From positions 1 through 34,829 of the forward strand of contig JAFZKB010000032.1 in NCBI GenBank assembly GCA_017551865.1: DNA of 34,829 bases. Reading direction: 5' to 3'. The stretch comes from Clostridiales bacterium. GTDB taxonomy: Bacteria > Bacillota > Clostridia > Saccharofermentanales > Saccharofermentanaceae. Under the pieces are notes generated by a model that worked only from the letters and a program-made list of their open reading frames with translations, was not told the origin of the DNA and ran no database searches. Both the position numbers and the translations under genes were made by a program. Below, piece by piece: positions 24,229 through 32,036 of the stretch (position 1 is its first letter; each line of letters starts with the position of its first letter).

Positions 24229-24972
24229 ATGATCGACTGCAGAATATTCCACCTTCTGGAAGGTGCGGAAAAAGCGCGCGGTCTGACCGTCATTATCGAC
24301 GTGTTCCGCGCTTTTTCTCTTGAATGCTATCTCTACGATATGGGGGTTTCCCTCGTGCGCCCGGTCGGTTCGATCGGGGAGGCACGCCTTCTTTCCGAAA
24401 AGATCCCGGATTCTGTCCTTGTCGGGGAACGATCGGGGATCCGCGTGGACGGCTTTGCTTTCGGGAATTCTCCTTCCCAGATCGAAAAGGAGAAGGAGAG
24501 GATCCGCGGAAAAGTCATCCTGCACACGACCAGTGCAGGGACGCAGGGGATCGTGCATGCTTTGGGCGCGGAGGAGATCCTCACGGGAAGTCTGGTGAAT
24601 GCCCGCGCCATCGCCGAATATATTAAAAAGCGCGCTTCGGAAGCGGAGGATCAGGGATCGCCGTTTCCTGTAAGCCTTGTGGCCATGGGCACTTCCGGGA
24701 AAAGAAACGCCGCGGAAGATGAGCTCTGTGCTGAGTATATCAAGGCACTGGTGGAAGACAAAAAGATCCCGCCGGATTTCGAAGAAAGGCGGCAGGATCT
24801 TAGAAACTTAGATGGAAAACGATTTTTTGATCCATCAATGCAGGAGCATTTCCCGCAGAAAGATTATTATATGTGCATTAGACAGGATCTTTTCCCGTAT
24901 GTGCTTCGTATCCGGAAAGACGATCTCGGATACGTAAGTGAGAAGATCGATGTTTCTTTAGCCCAAGGATGA
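24229..24972 (+). CDS. comB: ComB-like 2-phosphosulfolactate phosphatase family protein
   Basis: The 247-residue protein matches the ComB family: an early VIIDVFRAFS strand-loop, a GERSGIRVDGFAFGNSPSQ motif, HTTSAGTQG, and a later AMGTSGKRNAAEDELCA segment. ComB removes phosphate from 2-phosphosulfolactate in coenzyme M synthesis of methanogens; bacterial homologs probably act on sulfolactate or an unknown phosphoester. ATG 24229 follows GAGGTG, 4 bp after the alpha-galactosidase stop, so both are cotranscribed although no pathway link is known. The in-frame ATG at 24181 lies within the GH36 gene and is not supported. The 3' end overlaps the convergent htrA gene by 15 bp. Confidence 0.8.
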   Translation: MIDCRIFHLLEGAEKARGLTVIIDVFRAFSLECYLYDMGVSLVRPVGSIGEARLLSEKIPDSVLVGERSGIRVDGFAFGNSPSQIEKEKERIRGKVILHTTSAGTQGIVHALGAEEILTGSLVNARAIAEYIKKRASEAEDQGSPFPVSLVAMGTSGKRNAAEDELCAEYIKALVEDKKIPPDFEERRQDLRNLDGKRFFDPSMQEHFPQKDYYMCIRQDLFPYVLRIRKDDLGYVSEKIDVSLAQG

Positions 24973-26403
24973 GGACTGAGTTTCTTCGACAGCTACGGTG
25001 ATCTCTTTTTCTTTACCGTCACGCAGGATCTTGAGCTTTAAGGAGCCGCCGATACCGGCATTCTGGATATGGCTCTTCAGTTCGGAGATCTCATTGACTT
25101 CTTCACCGTCGATCTCGAGGATGACGTCACCGGCCTTCATGCCGGCCTTCTCCGCAGGACTGTCCGCGATGATGTCGTGGATGCCGATGCCCTTGGCAGA
25201 ACCGTAGGCTTTCTCCGTGGACTTTTCCGCATATACGCCGATATAAGGAGTCGATACATATCCCTTTTCCACGATGCTGTCGATGACATCTCTTACGCTG
25301 CTGATCGGGATCGCAAAGCCGATGCTCTCGATCGTGGCCTGCTGCTGTCCGTTATTGGAATACTTGGCGTTCGTGATGCCGATGACCTCACCGTACATAT
25401 TGAAGAGCGCGCCGCCGGAGTTACCGGAGTTGATGGCACAGTCGGTCTGGATCAGGTTCATGGGCTGATTGTTGATCGTGACGGTACGATTGAGAGCACT
25501 GACATAGCCCTTTGTCAGGGAGAAGGTGAGCTCGCCGAGGGGGTTGCCGATCGCGATGACTTCGTCACCGACATTAAGCTTGTCGGAATCTCCGAGAATG
25601 ACCGGAGTCAGACCCTTGGCATCGATCTTCAGGACCGCCAGGTCATTGCTGATATCAAAGCCGATCAGTTTCGCGTCGAAAGACTGTCCGTCGTATGTGG
25701 TGACGGTGATCTGATTGGCGTCCTCGATAACGTGGTAGTTCGTGACGATATAGCCGTCTTCGGTCAGAATGAATCCGGAACCGGAAGCCGCGGCGGTGGT
25801 CTCATAACCATAGTAGTTATAGTTGATGGAAGTGGAGATGCCGACGGTGGAGTTTACATTTGCCGCATAGATCTCAGCTGCCGTGTGCTGCTCGTTCGTA
25901 TCTACGTTCTTCGTATTCAGGACGGAGTAGTCACGCTCTCCCTCTAAGACCGTGGACTGGTTTTTCTTTCCCGTGGAAGTATTCGTCACTTTGGAAGAAT
26001 TCTTCGAAGCGGCCTTTTTGGCAGCGGATACGGCTTCGCTGCGTACGCTCTCCGACCACTTGATGCCGTAGATGATCGATCCGCATGTGCCGAGTGCGGC
26101 GCCGAGGAGACAGAAGACCACAAGTGCGGCAGCAAATCTCTTCTTGCTGATTGAAAGGGAATTGGAAGACTTTTCTTTCTTTGCTTTCTTTTCCTTTTTC
26201 GGAGCCGTTTCCACGACAGGCGCTGTGACCTGCGGCACGGAAGAAGCAACTTCCGGTTTCGGAAACTGCGGCTGGGAAAAAGTCGTTGGTGTCAGGATCG
26301 GCGGCTGCATGGACTGGCCGGCCGTACGGTATTCGCTGCCCGAGATAACGGGGGTAGTATTTTCTTTCATTTCATTCGAATTATTCTCGATATTCATAGA
26401 CAT
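24958..26403 (-). CDS. htrA: HtrA/DegP-type membrane-anchored serine protease with PDZ domain
   Basis: The 481-residue protein has a long cytoplasmic, Pro/Lys-rich N-terminus (1-88), one membrane helix (about 90-113), a Ser/Lys-rich linker and a trypsin-like domain. The catalytic triad is His224 (NYHVI), Asp254 (NDLAVL) and Ser329 (GNSGGAL). A PDZ domain covers about 385-475. It should degrade or refold damaged proteins on the outer face of the membrane. ATG 26403 follows AAAGGAG with eight bases. A palindrome TTACTTTAAAGTAA lies about 75 bp upstream. The gene ends inside the ComB gene on the opposite strand (15-bp overlap) with no terminator visible. Confidence 0.92.
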   Translation of the reverse strand: MSMNIENNSNEMKENTTPVISGSEYRTAGQSMQPPILTPTTFSQPQFPKPEVASSVPQVTAPVVETAPKKEKKAKKEKSSNSLSISKKRFAAALVVFCLLGAALGTCGSIIYGIKWSESVRSEAVSAAKKAASKNSSKVTNTSTGKKNQSTVLEGERDYSVLNTKNVDTNEQHTAAEIYAANVNSTVGISTSINYNYYGYETTAAASGSGFILTEDGYIVTNYHVIEDANQITVTTYDGQSFDAKLIGFDISNDLAVLKIDAKGLTPVILGDSDKLNVGDEVIAIGNPLGELTFSLTKGYVSALNRTVTINNQPMNLIQTDCAINSGNSGGALFNMYGEVIGITNAKYSNNGQQQATIESIGFAIPISSVRDVIDSIVEKGYVSTPYIGVYAEKSTEKAYGSAKGIGIHDIIADSPAEKAGMKAGDVILEIDGEEVNEISELKSHIQNAGIGGSLKLKILRDGKEKEITVAVEETQSSSLG

Positions 26404-26474
26404 ATACTCGTCTCCTTTCCAAAGGTAAACGTTTCATCTACCTTGTAGTATACTCTAGCAAGTCAACTTTAAAA

Positions 26475-26488
26475 TTACTTTAAAGTAA
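26475..26488. promoter_or_regulatory. Candidate operator upstream of htrA
   Basis: A perfect 14-bp palindrome TTACTTTAAAGTAA, with a half copy ACTTTAAA at 26467-26474, lies 21 bp upstream of a minus-strand TATACT (-10-like, 26454-26449). It may bind a stress regulator; no known site was recognised. Confidence 0.4.
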
Positions 26489-26510
26489 GAAATCCGCAGG
26501 ATTATTCCGC

Positions 26511-26543
26511 AAAAAAAGAGCTGTCCCGTATGGAACAGCTCTT
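26511..26543 (-). terminator. Terminator of carB
   Basis: AAGAGCTGT (26516-26524) and ACAGCTCTT (26535-26543) form a 9-bp stem followed on the minus strand by seven U. The plus strand also carries a U-rich flank. Confidence 0.88.
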
Positions 26544-26567
26544 CTTTTTATCTTTTATAAATCTATA

Positions 26568-29500
26568 TTAGATGATGTCGTGGTGGTGATCCTGCAGGCT
26601 CTTGACCGGGAAGTTCGGGTTGGCTTTATATGCCTTGATACCCTCCGCACTGGCCTTGGCAGCTGCCATAGTGGTGATGTACGGAACTCTGTGGCGGATC
26701 GCTTCTTTACGGATATAGCTGTCGTTATGCACAGAGGTCTTGCCGGCCGGTGTGTTGATGATCAGCTGGATCTCACCGTTCGTGATCTTATCTGTGATAT
26801 TCGGACGGCCCTCGTAGAGCTTGTTGACACGTTCTGCATCGATGCCGGCTTCCTTGATCATCTCATAGGACTTCCCGGTAGCGAGGATGTGGAATCCGAT
26901 CTCATCAAATGCCTTGGCGATATCGATGAGCTCATCCTTATCGCGGTCGCATACGGAAAGAAGTACGTTACCCTCAGACGGAAGCTTCGTCTGGGTCGCT
27001 TCCTGTGCCTTGAAGTATGCTTCACCGAAGGATTCGGAGATGCCGAGGACCTCGCCGGTGGATCTCATCTCCGGTCCGAGTACCGGGTCAACTTCCTGGA
27101 ACATATTGAACGGGAAGACGGCTTCCTTGACGCCGTAGTGCTTAATGATACGATCCTTGAGCTCCGGTACCGGAGACGGCTTGCCGGTGATCTCGGATGT
27201 CATGATCTCGGTTGCAACCTTGACCATGTTGATTGCGCAGACCTTGGAAACGAGCGGTACGGTACGGGAAGCACGCGGGTTAGCCTCGAGAACGTAAACG
27301 ACATCGTCCTCGATCGCATACTGCATATTCATGAGACCACGTACGTTCATCTCGATCGCGATTTTTCTGGTGTAATCCTTAATCGTCGCGATCTGTTCTT
27401 CAGTCAGGTTCTTCGAAGGCAGGATGCAGGCGGAGTCACCGGAGTGAACGCCGGCCAGCTCGATGTGCTCCATAACGGCTGGAACGAAGCAGTGCTCGCC
27501 ATCGGAGATCGCGTCAGCTTCGCACTCTGTTGCATGGTGCAGGAAGCGGTCGATGAGGATCGGACGGTCAGGTGTAACACCAACGGCAGCGTCCATATAA
27601 ACGCGCATCATCTCGTCGTCATGTACGACTTCCATTCCGCGTCCGCCGAGGACGTAGGAAGGACGAACCATGACTGGATAGCCGATCTTGTTGGCGATCG
27701 CCAGAGCATCATCTACCGTAACAGCCATGCCTGCTTCCGGCATCGGGATGCCGAGGCGGTCCATCATGGCGCGGAAGTGATCACGGTCTTCTGCGAGGTC
27801 AATGGTCTCCGGTGTGGTACCTAAGATATTGACGCCGTTCTTCTTAAGATCAGCAGCGAGGTTCAGAGGTGTCTGACCACCGAACTGGGCGATGACGCCG
27901 AGCGGCTTTTCCTTATCGTGAATAGAAAGAACATCTTCCAGTGTCAGAGGCTCGAAGTAGAGCTTGTCGGAAGTATCATAGTCAGTGGATACGGTCTCCG
28001 GGTTGCAGTTGACGATGATGGATTCGAATCCCATCTTCTTCAGTGCCAGAGCGGCGTGTACGCAGCAGTAGTCGAATTCGATACCCTGACCGATACGGTT
28101 CGGGCCGCCGCCTAAGATCATGATCTTCTTCTTATCGGAAGACGGGCTCTTATCCTCGGAGAGGTGATAGGTGGAGTAGTAGTAAGCTGCATCCTGTGTG
28201 CCGCTTACGTGCACACCTTCCCATTCTTCGCGGATGTTGTACTGGTAACGGGCGTTGCGGATATCCTCTTCCGGTACTTCGAGGAGCTTGCTGAGGTAAC
28301 GGTCGGAGAAACCGTCGAGCTTAGCCTGACGGAGGATCTCCTCAGATGGAACAGCACCCTTGATGCCGATCAGGGATTCTTCTTCCTGTACGAGCTCGAG
28401 CATCTGCTCTAAGAACCAGTGCTTGATCTTCGTTAAGTTGTAGAGCTCTTCCACCGTCGCGCCTTTTCTCAGTGCTTCGTAGAGGATGAACTGTCTGTCG
28501 GAAGTCGGGTAAGCGAGCTTCTGCATCAGCTCTTCCTTGGAAAGATCGTGATAGTTCTTCGCAAAGCCTAAGCCGTAGCGGCCGGTCTCAAGACTTCTGA
28601 TCGCCTTCTGGAAAGCTTCCTTATAGGTCTTACCGATACTCATGACCTCACCGACGGCACGCATCTGTGTACCGAGCTTGTCGGAAGCGCCCTTGAACTT
28701 TTCGAAAGCCCAGCGTGCGAACTTGATAACGACATAGTCTCCGTCCGGTACGTACTTGTCGAGAGTACCGTACTTGCCGCACGGGATCTCATCGAGTGTC
28801 AGGCCGCATGCGAGCATAGCGGAAACGAGAGCGATCGGAAAACCAGTTGCCTTCGAAGCGAGAGCCGAAGAACGGGAAGTTCTCGGGTTGATCTCGATAA
28901 CTACGATACGGCCGGAAACCGGATCGTGTGCGAACTGGCAGTTACAACCGCCGATAACTTCGATCGCGCGGACGATCTTATAGGAGTATTCCTGAAGGAC
29001 CTTCTGTACATCCTCGGAGATGGTGAGCATCGGAGCGGAGCAGAAGGAGTCACCGGTGTGGACACCGATCGGGTCGATGTTCTCGATAAAGCAGACGGTG
29101 ATGACATTGTCGGCAGAGTCACGTACGACTTCGAGCTCGAGCTCTTCCCAGCCGGCGATACATTCTTCTACGAGGACCTGACCTACGAGACTGGCCTGAA
29201 GACCACGCTCGCAGACGATCTTTAATTCGTCCACATTATAAACAAGGCCGCCGCCGGCACCGCCCATCGTGTAGGCAGGTCGGAGAACGACCGGGTATTT
29301 CAGTTCTTCAGCGATCTTTACCGCTTCGTCAACGGAATAAGCAACGCGGGATCTCGGCATCTCAATACCGAGGCTGGTCATGGTGTTCTTAAACTCGATT
29401 CTGTCTTCACCGCGCTCGATGGCATCTACCTGAACGCCGATGACCTTTACACCATATTTTTCGAGGACGCCTGCCTCAGATAGCTCGGAACACAGATTCA

Positions 29501-29786
29501 GGCCGGACTGTCCGCCGAGGTTCGGGAGAAGAGCGTCCGGACGCTCCTTTTCAATGATCTGGGTAAGTCTTGCCAGATTGAGCGGCTCAATGTAGGTGAT
29601 GTCCGCTACATCCGGGTCGGTCATGATCGTAGCCGGGTTACTGTTGACCAGTACGATCTCATAGCCGAGCTTCTTTAAAGCTTTACAGGCCTGAGTACCG
29701 GAATAGTCGAACTCGCAGGCCTGGCCGATAATGATCGGGCCGGAACCGATGATCAGGATCTTGTTAATGTCGTCTTTCTTAGGCAT
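26568..29786 (-). CDS. carB: Carbamoyl phosphate synthase large subunit
   Basis: The 1072-residue enzyme makes carbamoyl phosphate from bicarbonate, ATP and ammonia for arginine and pyrimidine synthesis. It shows the internal duplication of the family: GSGPIIIGQACEFDYSGTQACKAL at the start and GGGPNRIGQGIEFDYCCVHAALAL near residue 555. Each is followed by an ATP-grasp domain; a C-terminal MGS-like allosteric domain lies at about 935-1050. Length is full and no motif is missing. ATG 29786 has GAGGAA upstream. The small subunit gene carA is not beside it: the neighbours are divergent mgtE and downstream htrA, so CarA must be encoded elsewhere. A 17-bp palindrome lies in the promoter. Confidence 0.96.
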   Translation of the reverse strand: MPKKDDINKILIIGSGPIIIGQACEFDYSGTQACKALKKLGYEIVLVNSNPATIMTDPDVADITYIEPLNLARLTQIIEKERPDALLPNLGGQSGLNLCSELSEAGVLEKYGVKVIGVQVDAIERGEDRIEFKNTMTSLGIEMPRSRVAYSVDEAVKIAEELKYPVVLRPAYTMGGAGGGLVYNVDELKIVCERGLQASLVGQVLVEECIAGWEELELEVVRDSADNVITVCFIENIDPIGVHTGDSFCSAPMLTISEDVQKVLQEYSYKIVRAIEVIGGCNCQFAHDPVSGRIVVIEINPRTSRSSALASKATGFPIALVSAMLACGLTLDEIPCGKYGTLDKYVPDGDYVVIKFARWAFEKFKGASDKLGTQMRAVGEVMSIGKTYKEAFQKAIRSLETGRYGLGFAKNYHDLSKEELMQKLAYPTSDRQFILYEALRKGATVEELYNLTKIKHWFLEQMLELVQEEESLIGIKGAVPSEEILRQAKLDGFSDRYLSKLLEVPEEDIRNARYQYNIREEWEGVHVSGTQDAAYYYSTYHLSEDKSPSSDKKKIMILGGGPNRIGQGIEFDYCCVHAALALKKMGFESIIVNCNPETVSTDYDTSDKLYFEPLTLEDVLSIHDKEKPLGVIAQFGGQTPLNLAADLKKNGVNILGTTPETIDLAEDRDHFRAMMDRLGIPMPEAGMAVTVDDALAIANKIGYPVMVRPSYVLGGRGMEVVHDDEMMRVYMDAAVGVTPDRPILIDRFLHHATECEADAISDGEHCFVPAVMEHIELAGVHSGDSACILPSKNLTEEQIATIKDYTRKIAIEMNVRGLMNMQYAIEDDVVYVLEANPRASRTVPLVSKVCAINMVKVATEIMTSEITGKPSPVPELKDRIIKHYGVKEAVFPFNMFQEVDPVLGPEMRSTGEVLGISESFGEAYFKAQEATQTKLPSEGNVLLSVCDRDKDELIDIAKAFDEIGFHILATGKSYEMIKEAGIDAERVNKLYEGRPNITDKITNGEIQLIINTPAGKTSVHNDSYIRKEAIRHRVPYITTMAAAKASAEGIKAYKANPNFPVKSLQDHHHDII

Positions 29787-29816
29787 GTTTCGTTCCTCGC
29801 TTTACTTATCATATCC

Positions 29817-29833
29817 ACTATTAAAGTAATAGT
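29817..29833. promoter_or_regulatory. Palindromic operator candidate in the carB promoter
   Basis: ACTATTA-AAG-TAATAGT is a perfect 7-bp inverted repeat. On the minus strand it fills the spacer between AGGACT (29837-29832, weak -35) and TATGAT (29814-29809, -10), with 17-bp spacing, so binding would block the polymerase. It does not match the ARG box or PurR box I know. Confidence 0.5.
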
Positions 29834-29962
29834 CCTTTTGCGCTGGAAATATAATAACAGAAAAATATCGATTGCGATACCCAAAACTGCACAAAGAAAT
29901 TGGCTGGTTTTTATGGAAAAGGTAAGGTTTTCCGCGGAATCGGAAAAACCTTAAAAACGGCG

Positions 29963-29991
29963 TTGACATTTGCTTTTGAGGCGTTCATAAT
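29963..29991 (+). promoter_or_regulatory. Promoter of the mgtE leader transcript
   Basis: TTGACA (29963-29968), 17 bp, CATAAT (29986-29991). An inverted repeat AAGGTTTTCC/GGAAAAACCTT (29924-29952) lies just upstream. The transcript would carry a leader of about 270 bases before mgtE. Confidence 0.8.
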
Positions 29992-29997
29992 TTCAAT

Positions 29998-30266
29998 AGG
30001 TATTCCCAAAAAACAAGGAGGTGACGAAGTTGGATAGTTGTGATGGCAGTTATCGAAGGCGTGGCTGTTTTGCGAAAAATGATTCAGATGAGAATCACAT
30101 ACGAACGCTTCTTCGTCACGAGATCCGGGGCTGAATCCTCCGGGCACGTTCAAGTGCTTTATCTGAAGAAAACCCTTCGATTTTGATTTGAATCATTTTC
30201 ACTAAACGCTTCCCTTTTTTGCCGGCATGAAAATGCTGAGATCTTGCAAAAGGAGGCGGTTTTCCC
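29998..30266 (+). promoter_or_regulatory. Structured 5' leader of mgtE, not an M-box
   Basis: GTGACGAAG (30021-30029) pairs perfectly with CTTCGTCAC (30112-30120), enclosing about 82 bases and placing a strong SD (AAGGAGG) at the stem base. Inside, TGATTC/GAATCA forms a hairpin (30080-30097). The 10-mer AAAATGATTC (30076-30085) is also exactly complementary to GAATCATTTT (30190-30199), so two exclusive folds are possible. A CCGGGG/CC-T-CCGG hairpin (about 30125-30146) and GCAC/GTGC lie between. The mgtE SD AAAGGAGG is at about 30249-30256. The M-box core sequences are absent. A switch controlling magnesium import is plausible. Confidence 0.5.
30030..30134 (+). CDS. Possible 34-codon leader ORF upstream of mgtE
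   Basis: A TTG codon at 30030 follows the very strong SD AAGGAGG with about eight bases and opens a 34-residue frame (MDSCDGSYRRRGCF at the start) ending in TGA at 30132. Its SD and start lie at the base of the leader closing stem. A second frame from ATG 30043 (47 residues, ending near 30186) overlaps it but has poor SD spacing. Leader peptides control magnesium transporters in enterobacteria; here it is only a candidate, and the SD-like sequence could instead be part of an RNA fold. Confidence 0.35.
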   Translation: MDSCDGSYRRRGCFAKNDSDENHIRTLLRHEIRG

Positions 30267-31661
30267 ATGGAAAACGAGAATGAAACCAGAAATGTTGTCG
30301 AAGAGATCGTTGCGCTGATCCGGGCCAATAAGCCGGACCGTGAACTGCGTGAGATCCTCGAAGATTACCATGAAAGCGACATCGCGGACGCGATCGAGCT
30401 GATCACCAAAGAAGAACGTAAGAAACTCTACCATATCCTCGGCGCCGAGAAGGCTTCCGACATCTTCGCCTACCTCGAAGATCCGGAGGAATTCATCAAC
30501 GAGCTCGATATCCGCTCTGCTGCGAAGATCATCGAGAACATGGACGCCGACGATGCTGTAGATGTCCTCGAAGAAGTCGATGAAGAGACCCAGGAGAAGA
30601 TCATCTCCTTGATGGACGATGAAAGCTCCCAGGACATCAAGCTCATCCAGTCCTATGAGGACGATGAGATCGGTAGCAAGATGACCACGAACTTCGTCGT
30701 CATCGGCAATGATCTTACGATCAAGCAGGCCATGAAGGAACTGATCCGTCAGGCTGATGAGAACGATAATATCTCCACGATCTATGTCACGGACAAAGAA
30801 GAAAAGTTCTGCGGTGTCATCGATCTGAAAGACCTGATCCGCGCCAGGGATTACGCCAAGCTCGAGTCCCTGATCGTTACTTCCTACCCGTATGTACATG
30901 ACCATGAGAAACTCGATGTTTCCATCGAAAAGATCAAGGACTACGCCGAGGATTCTATCCCGGTCCTTAACGATGATGGCAAGATCCTGGGCGTCATCAC
31001 TTCCCAGGACATCATCGAAGTCGTCGACGATGAGATGGGTGATGACTACGCAAAACTCGCCGGCTTGACCGCAGAGGAGGATCTTAAGGAGACACTTCCC
31101 CAGAGCATGAAGAAGCGCCTGCCGTGGCTCGTCACGCTCCTTCTGCTCGGACTTCTGGTATCTTCCGTAGTGGGTCTTTTCGAGAAGGTCGTATCGGAAC
31201 TTGCGATCGTCGTGTGTTTCCAGACCCTGATCCTGGACATGGCCGGAAATGTCGGCACCCAGTCCCTCGCTGTTACGATCCGTGTGCTCATGGACGAGCA
31301 GCTCAAGGCAAGTGAGAAGGTCAAATTCGTCTTTAAAGAGATGCGTGTCGGATTCTTTAATGGCATGCTTCTCGGCTCGCTGACATTTGCCGGCATCGGC
31401 CTTTATGTCACGCTCTTCAAGCATTATCCCACGAGCTTTTCCTTTGCCGTAGCGGCCTGCGTCGGCGGATCCCTGTGGATCGCCATGATCGTCTCCAGCC
31501 TCGTCGGAACACTGGTTCCGATGTTCTTCCACAAACTCAAGGTCGATCCTGCCGTGGCCTCCGGCCCGCTGATCACCACCGTCAACGATCTTGTGGCGGT
31601 CGTGACCTACTACGGATGCGCATGGATCTTCCTGATCAATCTTTATAACCAGCTGATGTAA
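30267..31661 (+). CDS. mgtE: MgtE magnesium transporter
   Basis: The 464-residue protein is a magnesium-gated Mg2+ channel in the cytoplasmic membrane. It has the helical N domain (about 20-140, with repeated LEDPEEF-like and MDADDAVDVLEE segments), two CBS domains (about 140-265) that close the pore when magnesium is bound, and five membrane helices from about residue 283. The pore signatures AGNVGTQSLAVTIR and DPAVASGPLITTVND are intact. Length is normal. ATG 30267 follows AAAGGAGG. It is transcribed from a strong promoter through a long structured leader and ends in a clear terminator. Confidence 0.95.
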   Translation: MENENETRNVVEEIVALIRANKPDRELREILEDYHESDIADAIELITKEERKKLYHILGAEKASDIFAYLEDPEEFINELDIRSAAKIIENMDADDAVDVLEEVDEETQEKIISLMDDESSQDIKLIQSYEDDEIGSKMTTNFVVIGNDLTIKQAMKELIRQADENDNISTIYVTDKEEKFCGVIDLKDLIRARDYAKLESLIVTSYPYVHDHEKLDVSIEKIKDYAEDSIPVLNDDGKILGVITSQDIIEVVDDEMGDDYAKLAGLTAEEDLKETLPQSMKKRLPWLVTLLLLGLLVSSVVGLFEKVVSELAIVVCFQTLILDMAGNVGTQSLAVTIRVLMDEQLKASEKVKFVFKEMRVGFFNGMLLGSLTFAGIGLYVTLFKHYPTSFSFAVAACVGGSLWIAMIVSSLVGTLVPMFFHKLKVDPAVASGPLITTVNDLVAVVTYYGCAWIFLINLYNQLM

Positions 31662-31670
31662 AAGAAGTGG

Positions 31671-31712
31671 AATGTCTCCCGGTGATTGAAGTCACTTGGA
31701 GACATTTCTTTA
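31671..31712 (+). terminator. Terminator of mgtE
   Basis: AATGTCTCC (31671-31679) pairs with GGAGACATT (31698-31706), with an inner GTGA/TCAC hairpin, followed by TCTTTATT. Confidence 0.85.
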
Positions 31713-31717
31713 TTCCC

Positions 31718-32012
31718 TGCCGTATGAAATCGAAAACTCGAAAATTTTACGGCAGCAAATTGGAACAGGTGCCGTAAAAAAATGGAAATCAAAATCTATA
31801 CGGCAGTTTTGGGTATGTGTTGCCGTATAAAATCGCGAATTGTAAATCTATACGGCAGTTGGAGCTATGAAGTGCCGTATAAAAATGGAAAAGTGAATAT
31901 TTTACGGCAAATGGCGAGAAAAATGCCGTATGAAATGAGAAAAGTCAAATCTATACGGCAGGGAGACAAAAAGACTGCCGTATAAAATCGCGTTTTGCGA
32001 AAATATACGGCA
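31718..32012. repeat. Array of six 36-37 bp palindromic units with 14-15 bp spacers
   Basis: Each unit begins with TGCCGTA and ends with its exact reverse complement TACGGCA: 31718-31754, 31770-31805, 31821-31857, 31873-31909, 31924-31960 and 31976-32012. Unit starts are 52, 51, 52, 51 and 52 bp apart. The 22-23 bp interiors are A-rich and related (mostly TAAAAT or TGAAAT after the left arm, AAATCTA or ATTT before the right arm), but not identical. The five spacers are unrelated. All twelve 7-bp arms are perfect. The array fills the convergent gap between the mgtE terminator and the stop of the Wzz-like gene at 32037. It is not a CRISPR: the arms alone are conserved and the spacers are too short. 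Confidence 0.93.
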
Positions 32013-32036
32013 GATGAGTTTGCTAATGGATAGATA

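Noticed and set aside
29998..30266. M-box (ykoK) magnesium riboswitch before mgtE
   Set aside because: The conserved GTTAGGTGAGGCTCC-like core and the matching downstream elements are absent.
30159..31532. A 457-residue open frame antisense to mgtE
   Set aside because: It mirrors the mgtE codons, lacks an SD, and mgtE is an unmistakable family member; other long antisense frames (for example 6471-7700, 5531-6073, 22083-23036, 25069-25947) are rejected for the same reason.
31718..32012. CRISPR array
   Set aside because: Only the 7-bp arms are conserved, unit interiors vary, spacers are 14-15 bp and no cas gene is near.
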